A DNA stretch of 64,000 nucleotides from the NCBI RefSeq assembly GCF_002954325.1, contig NZ_MQVX01000001.1:1785088-1849087 (forward strand), in the 5' to 3' direction. The notes beneath the pieces were generated by a model. It searched no databases. It was given only the letters and a program-made list of their open reading frames with translations, and was not told where the DNA came from. This stretch comes from Aureicoccus marinus. GTDB lineage: Bacteria; Bacteroidota; Bacteroidia; Flavobacteriales; Flavobacteriaceae. The translations under genes were made by a program, and so were the position numbers. Shown piece after piece: positions 54,851-63,264 of this stretch (position 1 is the first letter of the stretch; the number at the start of each line of letters is the position of its first letter).

Positions 54851-55495
54851 ATGAGCAATAAAGGAAAAAGACATAACAAAAGGTGGCTGATTTCACGACT
54901 TAAAACTTCTGGAAGTAAAAGACGATATGTGAATGATGGTGACTACTCGGATACCCGAAACACGAAAAAGAATAAGAATACGAACTGGGACGAATTGCCA
55001 ACCTTTGAGGGCATGGGACAAAGTTTTAAATTCTTTAATAGTAAAATAAATTATGGATTACTTATTCGATTCTTAAGAGGTAAAAATGGTTCCAATTGGA
55101 ATGATGTACAAAAAGAAGTTTCGGAAAGAATACCAAGTAACTTAAGCGAGTATAAGGATTGTTTAAAATGGTTTGTTGCCGATTTAATCGAAAAACGGGA
55201 AGACGGACTTTGGGATAAAAGAGAACAGAAATATTTACTCCTTAATCCCAATGAACCATATGATTGGAACATACATATCTCTAAAGAGTTTTATGTTGAC
55301 CCTGACTCAAATGAATTAGTCAAAATTGCGGATTTTCCTTCCAATAGAAAAACCAAAGGAATGAGTAGTGAAGAATTGCGGAAATTCAGAGAGACTGAAA
55401 AGAATTTGAAATTAAAAGAAAAGCAATTCAAAATATTGGAACAGAAAAAAGTTGAACGAGAAGTTGAAGTAATTTTAAAAAACAAAGAAGAATAA
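54851..55495 (+). CDS. Cassette 2: basic cytoplasmic protein of unknown function
   Basis: A 214-residue protein, no signal peptide, strongly basic N-terminus (MSNKGKRHNKRWLISRLK) and a Lys/Glu-rich coiled-coil tail (about 170-214). The middle has a WNDVQKEVSERIPSNL helix, a GLWDKREQKYLLL segment and NEPYDWNIHISKEFYVDP. No family recognised. Its basic start and coiled coil could suit nucleic-acid or ribosome contact, but nothing specific is visible. Sole gene of cassette 2. Confidence 0.72.
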   Translation: MSNKGKRHNKRWLISRLKTSGSKRRYVNDGDYSDTRNTKKNKNTNWDELPTFEGMGQSFKFFNSKINYGLLIRFLRGKNGSNWNDVQKEVSERIPSNLSEYKDCLKWFVADLIEKREDGLWDKREQKYLLLNPNEPYDWNIHISKEFYVDPDSNELVKIADFPSNRKTKGMSSEELRKFRETEKNLKLKEKQFKILEQKKVEREVEVILKNKEE

Positions 55496-55502
55496 AAACT
55501 GT

Positions 55503-55557
55503 CTACAACAAGGTGTAAAAATGCATTAAAACGCATTTTACATTAAACGTTATGGCC
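55503..55557 (+). repeat. attC-like site ending cassette 2
   Basis: R'' CTACAAC (55503-55509) matches the reverse complement of the cassette 2 start GTTGTAG (7 of 7). Inner arms TGTAAAAATGC and GCATTTTACA pair with one bulge. Crossover is between G55549 and T55550 (GTTATGGCC of cassette 3). Confidence 0.86.
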
Positions 55558-55571
55558 AAGCAAAAACAACA

Positions 55572-56063
55572 ATGAGAATGACATACATACTTTCAATTTT
55601 AATTTTCTTCAGTTGTGGACAACCAATTGTGACTGAAAACGAATCTGAAGTGACAAGCATTTCAGAAGTTACTCAAAATGGTCAATTAAGAACGGGATGG
55701 TATTTCTTAAGCGATAAGGATAATGGAATTGAAAAGACCCTTAACGGAACTAAAGAAATCTACTATTTGAACCCTTCGCCAATCGTGACAGCTGACAACT
55801 TCACTGAACTCGAGATTTACCAAAGCAATTATGGCGATTACGGTATGACAATTCGACTTGACAAAAAAGGGACTAAACAATGGAGCATTGCAACAGGCAA
55901 ATCAATTGGAAAAAAATTAGCCTTGGTTATTGACAATGAATTGTACTTCTTGCCTCAAGTAAACGCCCAAATTGATGTTGGTATAACTGCTTTAAATCGT
56001 GGTGACTTGTCAGAAACAGAGTTGAAGGCGATTAAAAATATAATTGAAAAAGAGAAAAAATAA
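55572..56063 (+). CDS. Cassette 3: lipoprotein with a SecD P1-head-like domain
   Basis: A 163-residue protein with a lipoprotein-like leader (FFSC, Cys15). The C-terminal part (about 85-160) resembles the head of SecD/SecF P1: GTKQWSIATGKSIGKKLALV, then IDNELYFLPQVNAQIDVG. Outside the SecDF complex, such single-head lipoproteins occur in Bacteroidota with unknown roles. As the only gene of cassette 3 it is not linked to a translocase here. The start could also be the second Met; 55572 is kept because it gives the leader. Confidence 0.68.
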   Translation: MRMTYILSILIFFSCGQPIVTENESEVTSISEVTQNGQLRTGWYFLSDKDNGIEKTLNGTKEIYYLNPSPIVTADNFTELEIYQSNYGDYGMTIRLDKKGTKQWSIATGKSIGKKLALVIDNELYFLPQVNAQIDVGITALNRGDLSETELKAIKNIIEKEKK

Positions 56064-56072
56064 AAAAGGCCA

Positions 56073-56149
56073 GGCCATAACAATGGCTAAAAAACATAGA
56101 CCTAACCAAACAAACCGTTTCTACGCTTTTTAGCCGGAACGTTGTAGCC
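56073..56149 (+). repeat. attC-like site ending cassette 3
   Basis: R'' GGCCATAAC (56073-56081) is the exact reverse complement of cassette 3's start GTTATGGCC (9 of 9). Inner arms GGCTAAAAAACATAGA and TCTACGCTTTTTAGCC pair with two mismatches. Crossover is between G56141 and T56142 (GTTGTAGCC of cassette 4). Confidence 0.88.
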
Positions 56150-56170
56150 AATGTGAAAAAACGAACGTGA

Positions 56171-56965
56171 ATGAACAAAACAATATTTGAGATTACCAAA
56201 ATGGACTGTCCTTCGGAAGAGAATCTAATCCGAATGAAATTGGACGGAATTTCGAGTATTGAAAATTTGGACTTTGATATTCCAAACCGAAAACTGACCG
56301 TTTTTCATAACGGAGAAATTGACCAAATCGAACAGTCAGTTCTGGAATTGAATTTGGGCGGTAAGAAAATCTCGACAGAACAAACTGACCAAACGGAATT
56401 TAAGGAAACTACAAACCAGAAAAAACTACTCTGGACAGTACTTGCAATAAACTTCGCCTTTTTCCTAATCGAGATGACAACAGGACTCATTTCAAAATCA
56501 ATGGGATTGGTGGCTGACAGTTTGGATATGCTTGCCGACAGTTTCGTTTACGGCATTAGCTTGTTTGCAGTTGGCGGAACCTTGATTAGAAAAAAACGGA
56601 TTGCCAAGATTGCAGGATATTTCCAAATAACACTTGCGATTGTCGGATTTGTAGAAGTGTTGAGAAGATTTTTAGGAGCGGAAAAACTACCTGATTTCTC
56701 GACAATGATAATCGTTTCGATTTTCGCCCTTATTGCAAACGGAATTTGTTTGTATTTACTTCAAAAGTCAAAAAGTAAAGAAGAAGCTCATATGAAAGCA
56801 AGCATGATTTTCACTTCAAATGACGTGATCATCAATTCAGGTGTAATTACGGCTGGTGTTTTGGTCAATTGGTTGAATTCAAATAAACCTGATTTGATTA
56901 TCGGAACAATCGTTTTTGGATTAGTAATTCAAGGCGCAATAAGAATATTAAAACTTGGAAAATAA
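56171..56965 (+). CDS. Cassette 4: HMA-domain cation efflux (CDF) transporter
   Basis: A 264-residue membrane protein with an N-terminal heavy-metal-associated-like domain (residues 1 to about 70; FEITKMDCPSEENLI has a single Cys in place of the usual CxxC). A CDF/CzcD-type transmembrane region follows (about 80-264). The GLVADSLDMLADSFVYGISL helix has the first metal-site acidic set, and SNDVIINSGVI stands where CDF proteins usually have the second. It is short compared with full CDF exporters (about 300-330) and lacks the cytoplasmic C-terminal domain. It probably exports a divalent metal such as Zn or Co. Confidence 0.82.
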   Translation: MNKTIFEITKMDCPSEENLIRMKLDGISSIENLDFDIPNRKLTVFHNGEIDQIEQSVLELNLGGKKISTEQTDQTEFKETTNQKKLLWTVLAINFAFFLIEMTTGLISKSMGLVADSLDMLADSFVYGISLFAVGGTLIRKKRIAKIAGYFQITLAIVGFVEVLRRFLGAEKLPDFSTMIIVSIFALIANGICLYLLQKSKSKEEAHMKASMIFTSNDVIINSGVITAGVLVNWLNSNKPDLIIGTIVFGLVIQGAIRILKLGK

Positions 56966-56971
56966 AAACAC

Positions 56972-57168
56972 TGGCTACAACACTGTATATAGCAAATAGG
57001 GCGTTCGGTGGTTAACGAAAGCTCAGTGCTACTTACAAACACCGCCAAATCGTTGATTTGGCTTTTAAAATGGATAAAATAAAAACAAAATACAACGCTT
57101 TGGCTCAGTGTAAACTTGAAAGGTTAGTCCTTTCTACTGCCCTACTTGCCATATACTAACCGTTGTGC
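56972..57168 (+). repeat. Long attC-like site ending cassette 4
   Basis: R'' TGGCTACAAC (56972-56981) is an exact reverse complement of the cassette 4 start GTTGTAGCCA (10 of 10). The outer part of the stem pairs TGTATATAGCAAATAGGGC with GCCCTACTTGCCATATAC. The 197-base centre holds an inner 8-bp hairpin (57044-57051 with 57055-57062, GCCAAATC/GATTTGGC) and two copies of GCTCAGTG (57021, 57103). Crossover G57162/T57163. Confidence 0.84.
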
Positions 57169-57182
57169 TTCATACAAGAAAA

Positions 57183-57818
57183 ATGTATATACCAAAACAC
57201 TATAATGGAAAAGATAAGCAAGAATCGATCGCTTTTATGAAGCGATTCAATTTTGGAACGATTATTACCTCAATCGACAATATACCTTTTGCAACTCATC
57301 TTCCCTTTATCATTGCTGAAAGAGATAATGAAATAATTATATCATCTCACTTTTCAAAAGCCAATGAGCATTGGAAACATATAGAATCCAATGAAAGTCT
57401 AATAATTTTCTCCGAGCCACACGCTTATATCTCTCCAAAGAATTATGTAAAACAAGAAAATGTTCCAACCTGGAATTATATTTCCGTGCATGCATATGGC
57501 AAGGCAAAAATTAAAGGCAATCCAAAAGAAGTTACTGAAATGTTAGAGCATATGATGGATGACTTTGATCCCGATTACAAAAAACAATGGAATTCGATTT
57601 CAGATGATTACAAAACGAGAATGGCTAAAGGAATTGTAGCTTTTGAGGTTCAAGTCTCTAAGCTACAGTCTAAAGAAAAGCTTAGTCAAAATAAGATGGA
57701 AACGGAAAGAAAATCAATAATCAAATCATTGTCAAAAAGTAAGACAACTAATGAGAAAATAATTAGTGAATACATGAAATTGAATGAACTAAACACAACA
57801 AAACCTAAACTGCATTGA
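57183..57818 (+). CDS. Cassette 5: PaiB-like FMN-binding protein
   Basis: A 211-residue protein of the FMN-binding negative-regulator / PaiB family: MYIPKHYNGKDKQESIAFMK, ATHLPFIIAERDN, SHFSKANEHWKHI, FSEPHAYISPKNY, PTWNYISVHAYGKAKI. The flavin-binding segments are all present. An in-frame GTG at 57165 would add six residues but lies inside the recombination site, so the ATG at 57183 is used. Family members bind FMN and are proposed repressors or oxidoreductases; here it stands alone. Its last codons run into the R'' arm of the cassette end. Confidence 0.88.
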   Translation: MYIPKHYNGKDKQESIAFMKRFNFGTIITSIDNIPFATHLPFIIAERDNEIIISSHFSKANEHWKHIESNESLIIFSEPHAYISPKNYVKQENVPTWNYISVHAYGKAKIKGNPKEVTEMLEHMMDDFDPDYKKQWNSISDDYKTRMAKGIVAFEVQVSKLQSKEKLSQNKMETERKSIIKSLSKSKTTNEKIISEYMKLNELNTTKPKLH

Positions 57819-57847
57819 AACGCAGTTTAGCCGAAACGTTGGCAATA
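57793..57847 (+). repeat. attC-like site ending cassette 5
   Basis: R'' ACACAAC (57793-57799) matches the reverse complement of the cassette 5 start GTTGTGC in 6 of 7 positions. Inner arms CTAAACTGC and GCAGTTTAG pair perfectly. The R'' arm lies inside the 3' end of the PaiB gene. Crossover G57838/T57839 (GTTGGCAATA of cassette 6). Confidence 0.85.
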
Positions 57848-57890
57848 ATTAAAAGAAACTGAAAATCTAAAATAATAAGCCTGCTAAAAA

Positions 57891-58877
57891 ATGAAATACT
57901 TCTCTGCAAATCTATACGTAAAAATGCTTAACTGTGCCATTGCAGAGGGGATGGATAAAAATGAGTTCGAGAAACTACAAACACCCTTGAGTAAGATTAA
58001 CGAAATTCAAGCGGTGCCAGCCGAAGAGTTTTTTGAATTGCACGAATGGCTAGATAACGAACTTGGGCCTGGCTTTGGTGTAAGGGTTGGCCAGCAGATG
58101 AAAATTGAAGACTACGGTGTACTGGGATTATCGTGGCGAACTTGCTCGTGGGCTGGTGAAATCTTTGAACGTAGTGAACGCTACTTCAAACTTTTGTCTG
58201 ACACCTTTATGTGGCAAATTGTTGAATCCAATGGTATTTCGGAAGTGAGGCTTAATAGAGAGACGCATCGAAGGGGTTTAGAGTTATCTACCGAAGCCAG
58301 TCTTTCAGCAACGGTTGTGGTAATGCAAGCTGTAACCGAGAAGAACATTCGCCCCATTCAGGTCTCCTTTAAACATGGCCCACCAAGCAATATGGAGCAT
58401 CACAATAAGGCTTTTCAATGCGAAATTCTGTTTAACCAAGAGCATTATTCGATTTCTTACAGAACCAAAGATTTACATTCCAGAACAGCAAAAGCTGATA
58501 AAAGCATCAATCGGTTCTTAGTAGAACGCGTGCAAGAAGAAACTGAGAACTTAGAAATAGCTGGTAACAAATTGGTTTTTGAATTGAACGAAATCATTAC
58601 GGATGCTCTTCCAAGTGGAATTCCGAGTGTTGACCATGTGGCCGAACTCATAGGAATGAGTAGGAGAACGCTAACCCGAAGACTTTCTGAAGCTGGATTT
58701 ACCTTTAGAAATTTGGTTAAAGCCAAACAACAAGAAATTGCAAAAACTTTATTACACGACAATTCGCGCAGTATAGCCGAAATTGCTTTTGAAACAGGTT
58801 TTTCAGAGCAGAGTGCATTTAATCGCGCCTTCAAAAGCTGGACTGGACTTTCTCCCTTGCAATATCGAAAAAACTAG
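57891..58877 (+). CDS. Cassette 6: AraC-family transcriptional regulator
   Basis: A 328-residue regulator. An N-terminal arabinose-binding-like (pfam12625-type) effector domain covers about 20-190: DYGVLGLSWRTCSWAGEIFE. A C-terminal AraC helix-turn-helix pair covers about 235-328 (GMSRRTLTRRLSEAGFTFR, then SIAEIAFETGFSEQSAFNRA and the FKSWTGLSPLQYRK end). It is the first gene of the largest cassette and is followed by 633 bases without a clear gene, then an operon it probably controls. Confidence 0.9.
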   Translation: MKYFSANLYVKMLNCAIAEGMDKNEFEKLQTPLSKINEIQAVPAEEFFELHEWLDNELGPGFGVRVGQQMKIEDYGVLGLSWRTCSWAGEIFERSERYFKLLSDTFMWQIVESNGISEVRLNRETHRRGLELSTEASLSATVVVMQAVTEKNIRPIQVSFKHGPPSNMEHHNKAFQCEILFNQEHYSISYRTKDLHSRTAKADKSINRFLVERVQEETENLEIAGNKLVFELNEIITDALPSGIPSVDHVAELIGMSRRTLTRRLSEAGFTFRNLVKAKQQEIAKTLLHDNSRSIAEIAFETGFSEQSAFNRAFKSWTGLSPLQYRKN

Positions 58878-59510
58878 CCCGTTCTTCCTTTGTGAAGGAA
58901 ATCAAATGAGCTCAATAAGGATATATACTTTCTAATTGTTACCAAACTTGATATAACTAAGTCAAACCCCTTCCTAGAAATTTTCATAAAATCACATTCC
59001 CCCTTCTCAGTGGGGAGGATTTTAACACACCCCTATTCCGATCGGAATAGAATAACGAATTCTTCTCTAAGTATTTCACAACGAAGAAATTGAAGTATAA
59101 AAATTCCGAAGCAGTCTCCAATTTTTATTGAAATTGCTTTGTTCTGCTTTACCATTCTCGCCAAGACAATGGACTTAATTATACCTAGCATAAGTGCATT
59201 TATTTTTACACGCTTGGCTCAAAGTATCAAAACATTGGCGTTTTCAGTCAAGTTCTAGAGCTGCGTAATCTTCACTTTTACATCATAATTTAAAACAAGG
59301 ATAAAATGAACTACAGTTACAAGCTTCTTTTAGACTATGTCTTTCTATTATTTCTGTATAGCTATCAACGAGAAGATCGTTTTTCAGTATCGAATGTCAG
59401 ACAGACTCAACAGATAGAATCAAGATCTAAATCCACTGAGGTTTCGGCTTTCAGTGGCGTTTCAAAACCACATCTCATCCAGGCTTTTTTCAATTAATCC
59501 CCCTCAAATC
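58878..59510 (+). promoter_or_regulatory. AraC-operon intergenic region with a perfect 18-bp palindrome
   Basis: No convincing gene. A perfect palindrome CTATTCCGATCGGAATAG lies at 59033-59050. A 63-codon open frame at 59306-59497 looks non-coding to me. The remainder is AT-rich. Because it sits between a regulator gene and its probable target operon, the palindrome is a candidate operator, though AraC proteins usually use direct repeats, so a different regulator or a structural role is possible. Confidence 0.45.
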
Positions 59511-60008
59511 ATGGAAATTTCATTCAAAGCAATCAGCATATTTCTAGCAATTATTCTTACCGGCCTGTCGGCAGGGCTGTTTTATGGTTGGCAAGTATCT
59601 GTAATTCCAGGCACCAAAAAGATACTTGATATTTACTACTTAGAAACCATGCAGTCGATAAACAGAGCCATCTTGAATCCTGCCTTTTTTGCCAGCTTTT
59701 TCGGAAGTCTCATTTTTCTAGTGCTAGCAAGTATTGTGCATTACGGCACTAATACTAGTGTTTTTGTACTACTTGTTGCCTCCACAATCATTTATCTCAT
59801 AGGTACGTTTGGTGTTACTGCTTTTGGCAATGTACCGCTTAACAATCAACTCGACGCACTTTCGCTGTCAGAACTAAATATCAACGAGTTAAAGGACTTT
59901 CGGCTTGAGTATGAACTAAAGTGGAACAAGCTGCACTTGATTCGGTCAGTTTTTGGAGTACTGTCCTTTTCATTGGCACTTCTAGCGCTCTTTTTTCAAC
60001 ATAAATAA
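59511..60008 (+). CDS. Cassette 6: DUF1772 / anthrone-oxygenase-like membrane protein
   Basis: A 165-residue protein with four membrane helices (about 5-25, 50-75, 82-100, 140-162). The DUF1772 signature is visible in GLSAGLFYGWQVSVIPG, AILNPAFFASFFGSLI and VTAFGNVPLNNQLD. The family includes anthrone oxygenases of quinone biosynthesis; most members are uncharacterised. The ATG at 59511 gives the usual start; an upstream extension to 59454 is not family-like. First gene of a run of five genes with short gaps. Confidence 0.85.
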   Translation: MEISFKAISIFLAIILTGLSAGLFYGWQVSVIPGTKKILDIYYLETMQSINRAILNPAFFASFFGSLIFLVLASIVHYGTNTSVFVLLVASTIIYLIGTFGVTAFGNVPLNNQLDALSLSELNINELKDFRLEYELKWNKLHLIRSVFGVLSFSLALLALFFQHK

Positions 60009-60052
60009 TCACTCAACCCCTGTATTTATTCATTATTAAAAATATAAAAATC

Positions 60053-60655
60053 ATGGCATATTTTAGCTATTTAGACGAGAACTCAGACATTACAGACATC
60101 ACCTTTCATGATCGCCTGCGCTTGGGACCACTAGATAAAGCCTCACAAGCAATTATGCGAGGCAAATCAGAATTTACTGAAGCAGAACGCGAAATCATGG
60201 CAGCCTATGTATCAGGCCTCAACGCGTGTTCCTTTTGCTTGGGGTCGCATACTGCTGTCGCAGAACTATTTGGCATTGATCCTTCGCTCATAGAGCAATT
60301 GGTAGAAGATGTGGAAACAGCACCTATTGACGAAAAATTAAAACCTGTTTTCCAGTATTTAAAAAAGCTGACGCTTTCACCAAGTAAAATCTGGGAGCAA
60401 GATGTAGAAAAGGTAATTAAGGTTGGGTGGAGTGAAGAAGCGCTACATCAAGCTATCGTGGTAGGTTGCCTATTCAATTTTTACAATCGATTGCTCGATG
60501 GACATGGCGTAAAAGGAAACAAAGCCATTTACAAGTTTGGTGGTAATCACCTCTTTAAAAATGGGTACGGAGTGCCTTGGTTCATAGGCCTTATCAAGAA
60601 TGTAATCAAGAAAAGTAAACTCAAAAAGCTGCAAGAGTTCGAAGAGGCAGCATAA
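60053..60655 (+). CDS. Cassette 6: AhpD-like / carboxymuconolactone decarboxylase family peroxidase
   Basis: A 200-residue protein of the 'peroxidase-related' AhpD-like branch. The CxxCxxxH motif is CSFCLGSH (about 57-64), with LSEFTEAEREIMAAYVSGLN-type sequence before it and AIVVGCLFNFYNRLLDG after it. The redox-active cysteine pair and His suggest hydroperoxide reduction. It lies 44 bases after the DUF1772 gene and is probably co-transcribed. Confidence 0.88.
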   Translation: MAYFSYLDENSDITDITFHDRLRLGPLDKASQAIMRGKSEFTEAEREIMAAYVSGLNACSFCLGSHTAVAELFGIDPSLIEQLVEDVETAPIDEKLKPVFQYLKKLTLSPSKIWEQDVEKVIKVGWSEEALHQAIVVGCLFNFYNRLLDGHGVKGNKAIYKFGGNHLFKNGYGVPWFIGLIKNVIKKSKLKKLQEFEEAA

Positions 60656-60683
60656 TTCTTTACACATATTAATTCAAAACAAA

Positions 60684-61523
60684 ATGAAAAAGAACATTTT
60701 AGTAATTGGGGGCACTGGAAAAACAGGTCGCCTTGTAGTAGAAAATCTGACCAAACAAGGACACAATGTTCGTTTGGGAACAAGAAAAAATTCTCCAACT
60801 TTTGATTGGGATAAACCTGAAACCTTTGCCGAAGCTCTCCAAGGAATGGATAGAGCCTACATTGTATACTATCCTGATTTGGCTATACCTGGAGCAAAAG
60901 AGTCTATTCAAGCTTTGGCCAATACAGCTTTGTTAGCTGGATTAGAAAAAGTGGTATTGCTTTCTGGTAAAGGAGAAAAAGAGGCCGAAGCCTGTGAGCA
61001 AATAATTGCCAAATCAGGACTTAACTACACCTTGGTTAGAGCTTCTTGGTTTAACCAAAACTTCAGTGAAGGAGCCTTTACAGGTTATATCATGTCTGGA
61101 GTATTGGCCTTACCTATGCCAGAAGCTAAAATTCCATATACCGACACCAAAGATATTGCCGATATAGTTTCAAAAGTATTGCTAGATGATAGCTATAATG
61201 GACAAACCATAACCGTAACTGGCCCTGCTAAATTGACCTTCAGAGAAGTAGCAGAAATCATTTCTAAGGCTATAGGTAGGAAAATTCAATACCAGCCCAT
61301 TTCAATGGCCGAATTCAAATCTAGCTTGGAAGCTGCACGACTTCCTGAACCCGTTATTTGGCTCTTGACTTACTTGTTTACCGAAGTATTGGGACATTCA
61401 GAAAATCAGACCATTTCTCATGACGTTGAGAAAATTCTGGGTCGCTATCCCATCACTTTCGAAGAATACGCTAAAGAAGTATCTGCCATTGGTACTTGGA
61501 ATCAAATTGAAGCTGGAATATAA
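60684..61523 (+). CDS. Cassette 6: NmrA-like NAD(P)-binding reductase
   Basis: A 279-residue Rossmann protein with the motif NILVIGGTGKTGRLVVENL at residues 4-22. NmrA-type segments include LGTRKNSPTFDWDKPETF, VVLLSGKGEKEAEA, LVRASWFNQNFSEG and PYTDTKDIADIV. Such proteins act as NADPH-sensing regulators or quinone reductases (QorB-like). Placed between the AhpD-like and di-haem peroxidase genes, a quinone- or redox-related role is likely but inferred. Confidence 0.88.
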   Translation: MKKNILVIGGTGKTGRLVVENLTKQGHNVRLGTRKNSPTFDWDKPETFAEALQGMDRAYIVYYPDLAIPGAKESIQALANTALLAGLEKVVLLSGKGEKEAEACEQIIAKSGLNYTLVRASWFNQNFSEGAFTGYIMSGVLALPMPEAKIPYTDTKDIADIVSKVLLDDSYNGQTITVTGPAKLTFREVAEIISKAIGRKIQYQPISMAEFKSSLEAARLPEPVIWLLTYLFTEVLGHSENQTISHDVEKILGRYPITFEEYAKEVSAIGTWNQIEAGI

Positions 61524-61578
61524 TTCAAAAATGGCTGCTCAACAAATTGAGTAGTCATTATACTTTTTCCATAAAATC

Positions 61579-62676
61579 ATGCAGAAATATTATACATACC
61601 TTATCATTTTGCTCATGCTTACATTGATAATGAGTTTTAGCAAACTTGAAATCGTTGCAGACCGATACACTGGCTTAAGCCCTTTGCCATTTTCTGCATC
61701 TGCACCAAAAGACAATCCTATTACAGATGAAAAAATAGAGTTAGGCAAACTGCTTTTTTTTGACCCCATTTTATCGGGAAACAACAAGATTTCCTGTTCC
61801 TCCTGTCACTCACCTGAAAAAGGATTTACGGATGGCTTAGATAGGTCAGCTGGTTTTTTGGATGGAACAAAAACCAAGCGAAATGCTCCCACGATCTTGA
61901 ACGCGGCATTTAATGGATTGGATACTGATGGAAATATGAATCCAACACACAGCCCTCAATTTTACGACAATAGAGCAATGAGTCTCGAAGAACAATGCAT
62001 GGGACCACTGCTTAGTCCTGATGAAATGAAAGGCCCAGAATTATCTGCGCAGGAATACATAGCTGTGCTAGAAGAAAAAGTGTCAAATATTTCAGCTTAT
62101 CGCATGCTGTTTTACCAGGCTTTTAACGATTCAGTAATTTCAATTGAAAATATCGCTAAGGCAATCGCCACATACGAGCGTACGCTTATAACTCCAAATT
62201 CGCCTTTTGACAGCTACATGAGAGGAGATGAAAACGCTATGTCGGCTATTCAAGTTAGGGGAATGGAAGCTTTTGTTTCCAGGGGATGTGTCAGTTGTCA
62301 TTCTGGACCAATGTTTAGTGACTACAAATTGCATGTGTTGGGAGTGGAGGCTCATCCCGGTGTATATCCTTATGACAAGGGAGATGGAAACTATGCGTTT
62401 AGAACAACAACATTACGCAACTTAAACTATACCGCACCTTATATGCACAATGGCATGCATCAAACCATTGAAGAGGTAATGCACTTTTACGAGCGTAAGC
62501 AAAGCCGACATCAACAAGTACCAAACAGAGCGTTGGCTCCAGAATTCAAAGACTTAAAATTGAATCCCCTTACACGATCTAAGGTGGATGACATTATTGC
62601 GTTTTTAGAAGCATTAAACGATCCCGATTTCGATCAAACCATTCCTGATAGTGTTCCAAGCGGGTTACCCTTCTAG
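61579..62676 (+). CDS. Cassette 6: di-haem cytochrome-c peroxidase (MauG/CcpA family)
   Basis: A 365-residue exported protein: a signal or anchor helix at residues 5-22, then two c-type haem sites, CSSCH (about residues 74-78) and CVSCH (about 234-238), as in MauG and bacterial cytochrome-c peroxidase. NAPTILNAAFNGLD, MSLEEQCMGPLLSP and TLRNLNYTAPYMHNGMH (with the distal Met/His region) are family-typical. It likely reduces H2O2 or oxidises a partner in the periplasm. It is part of the five-gene run of cassette 6. Confidence 0.9.
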   Translation: MQKYYTYLIILLMLTLIMSFSKLEIVADRYTGLSPLPFSASAPKDNPITDEKIELGKLLFFDPILSGNNKISCSSCHSPEKGFTDGLDRSAGFLDGTKTKRNAPTILNAAFNGLDTDGNMNPTHSPQFYDNRAMSLEEQCMGPLLSPDEMKGPELSAQEYIAVLEEKVSNISAYRMLFYQAFNDSVISIENIAKAIATYERTLITPNSPFDSYMRGDENAMSAIQVRGMEAFVSRGCVSCHSGPMFSDYKLHVLGVEAHPGVYPYDKGDGNYAFRTTTLRNLNYTAPYMHNGMHQTIEEVMHFYERKQSRHQQVPNRALAPEFKDLKLNPLTRSKVDDIIAFLEALNDPDFDQTIPDSVPSGLPF

Positions 62677-62748
62677 TTAATTACAAAAAAAATATTTTGA
62701 AGAATACTAACTAAAAATAGCCTGTACTTCAAAAAAACGAGACTAGAT

Positions 62749-63189
62749 ATGAGAAAAATAATTGGTTTTAAAACTGCAATCCTTGCGAGCTTATTCATTC
62801 TAGGAATGCTTGCTATATTTCATACTGCTATAGTAATTGGGATACTATTTTTTGACTATGTACCGATAGATTTTTTGTGGGGAGGACAAATAAAAACAGA
62901 AGCACAATTATTAAATTTTGAAATTGTTTCATTGCTAACTACAGTCATTTTTGTTTTTCTTTTATTCATACGATCAAAATGGCTAAATCTACCCAAATTA
63001 TTGGGTGTCACAAGAGTTGCAATGTGGGTGTTATTTATCTTTTTTTCATTAAATACAATTGGGAACGTACTGGCGATAACTACGCTTGAAAGAATGGTTG
63101 CAATTGTCTCCGGAGTGTTAGCTCTTCTTTTTTTGAGGATTGCCATAGAAAAAAAGGGTGATAACGTTTTAAAAACAAATCAGCCATAA
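62749..63189 (+). CDS. Cassette 6: small four-helix membrane protein, unknown function
   Basis: A 146-residue membrane protein with helices at about 9-32, 55-75, 87-108 and 112-132. The loop VPIDFLWGGQIKTEAQLLNF after helix 1 is its most distinctive part. No family recognised with certainty. It is the last gene before the cassette end site. Confidence 0.7.
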   Translation: MRKIIGFKTAILASLFILGMLAIFHTAIVIGILFFDYVPIDFLWGGQIKTEAQLLNFEIVSLLTTVIFVFLLFIRSKWLNLPKLLGVTRVAMWVLFIFFSLNTIGNVLAITTLERMVAIVSGVLALLFLRIAIEKKGDNVLKTNQP

Positions 63190-63264
63190 AAATTGAAAAA
63201 CAGCAACTCTTTAAATAGATTCACATGAAAGCATGAAAATGCATTTTAAAATAGAATAAAAAAC

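Noticed and set aside
59306..59497. 63-codon open frame between the AraC gene and the DUF1772 gene
   Set aside because: No recognisable domain and only an N-terminal hydrophobic patch; composition resembles intergenic DNA. Chance frames of this length are common in this AT-rich region.
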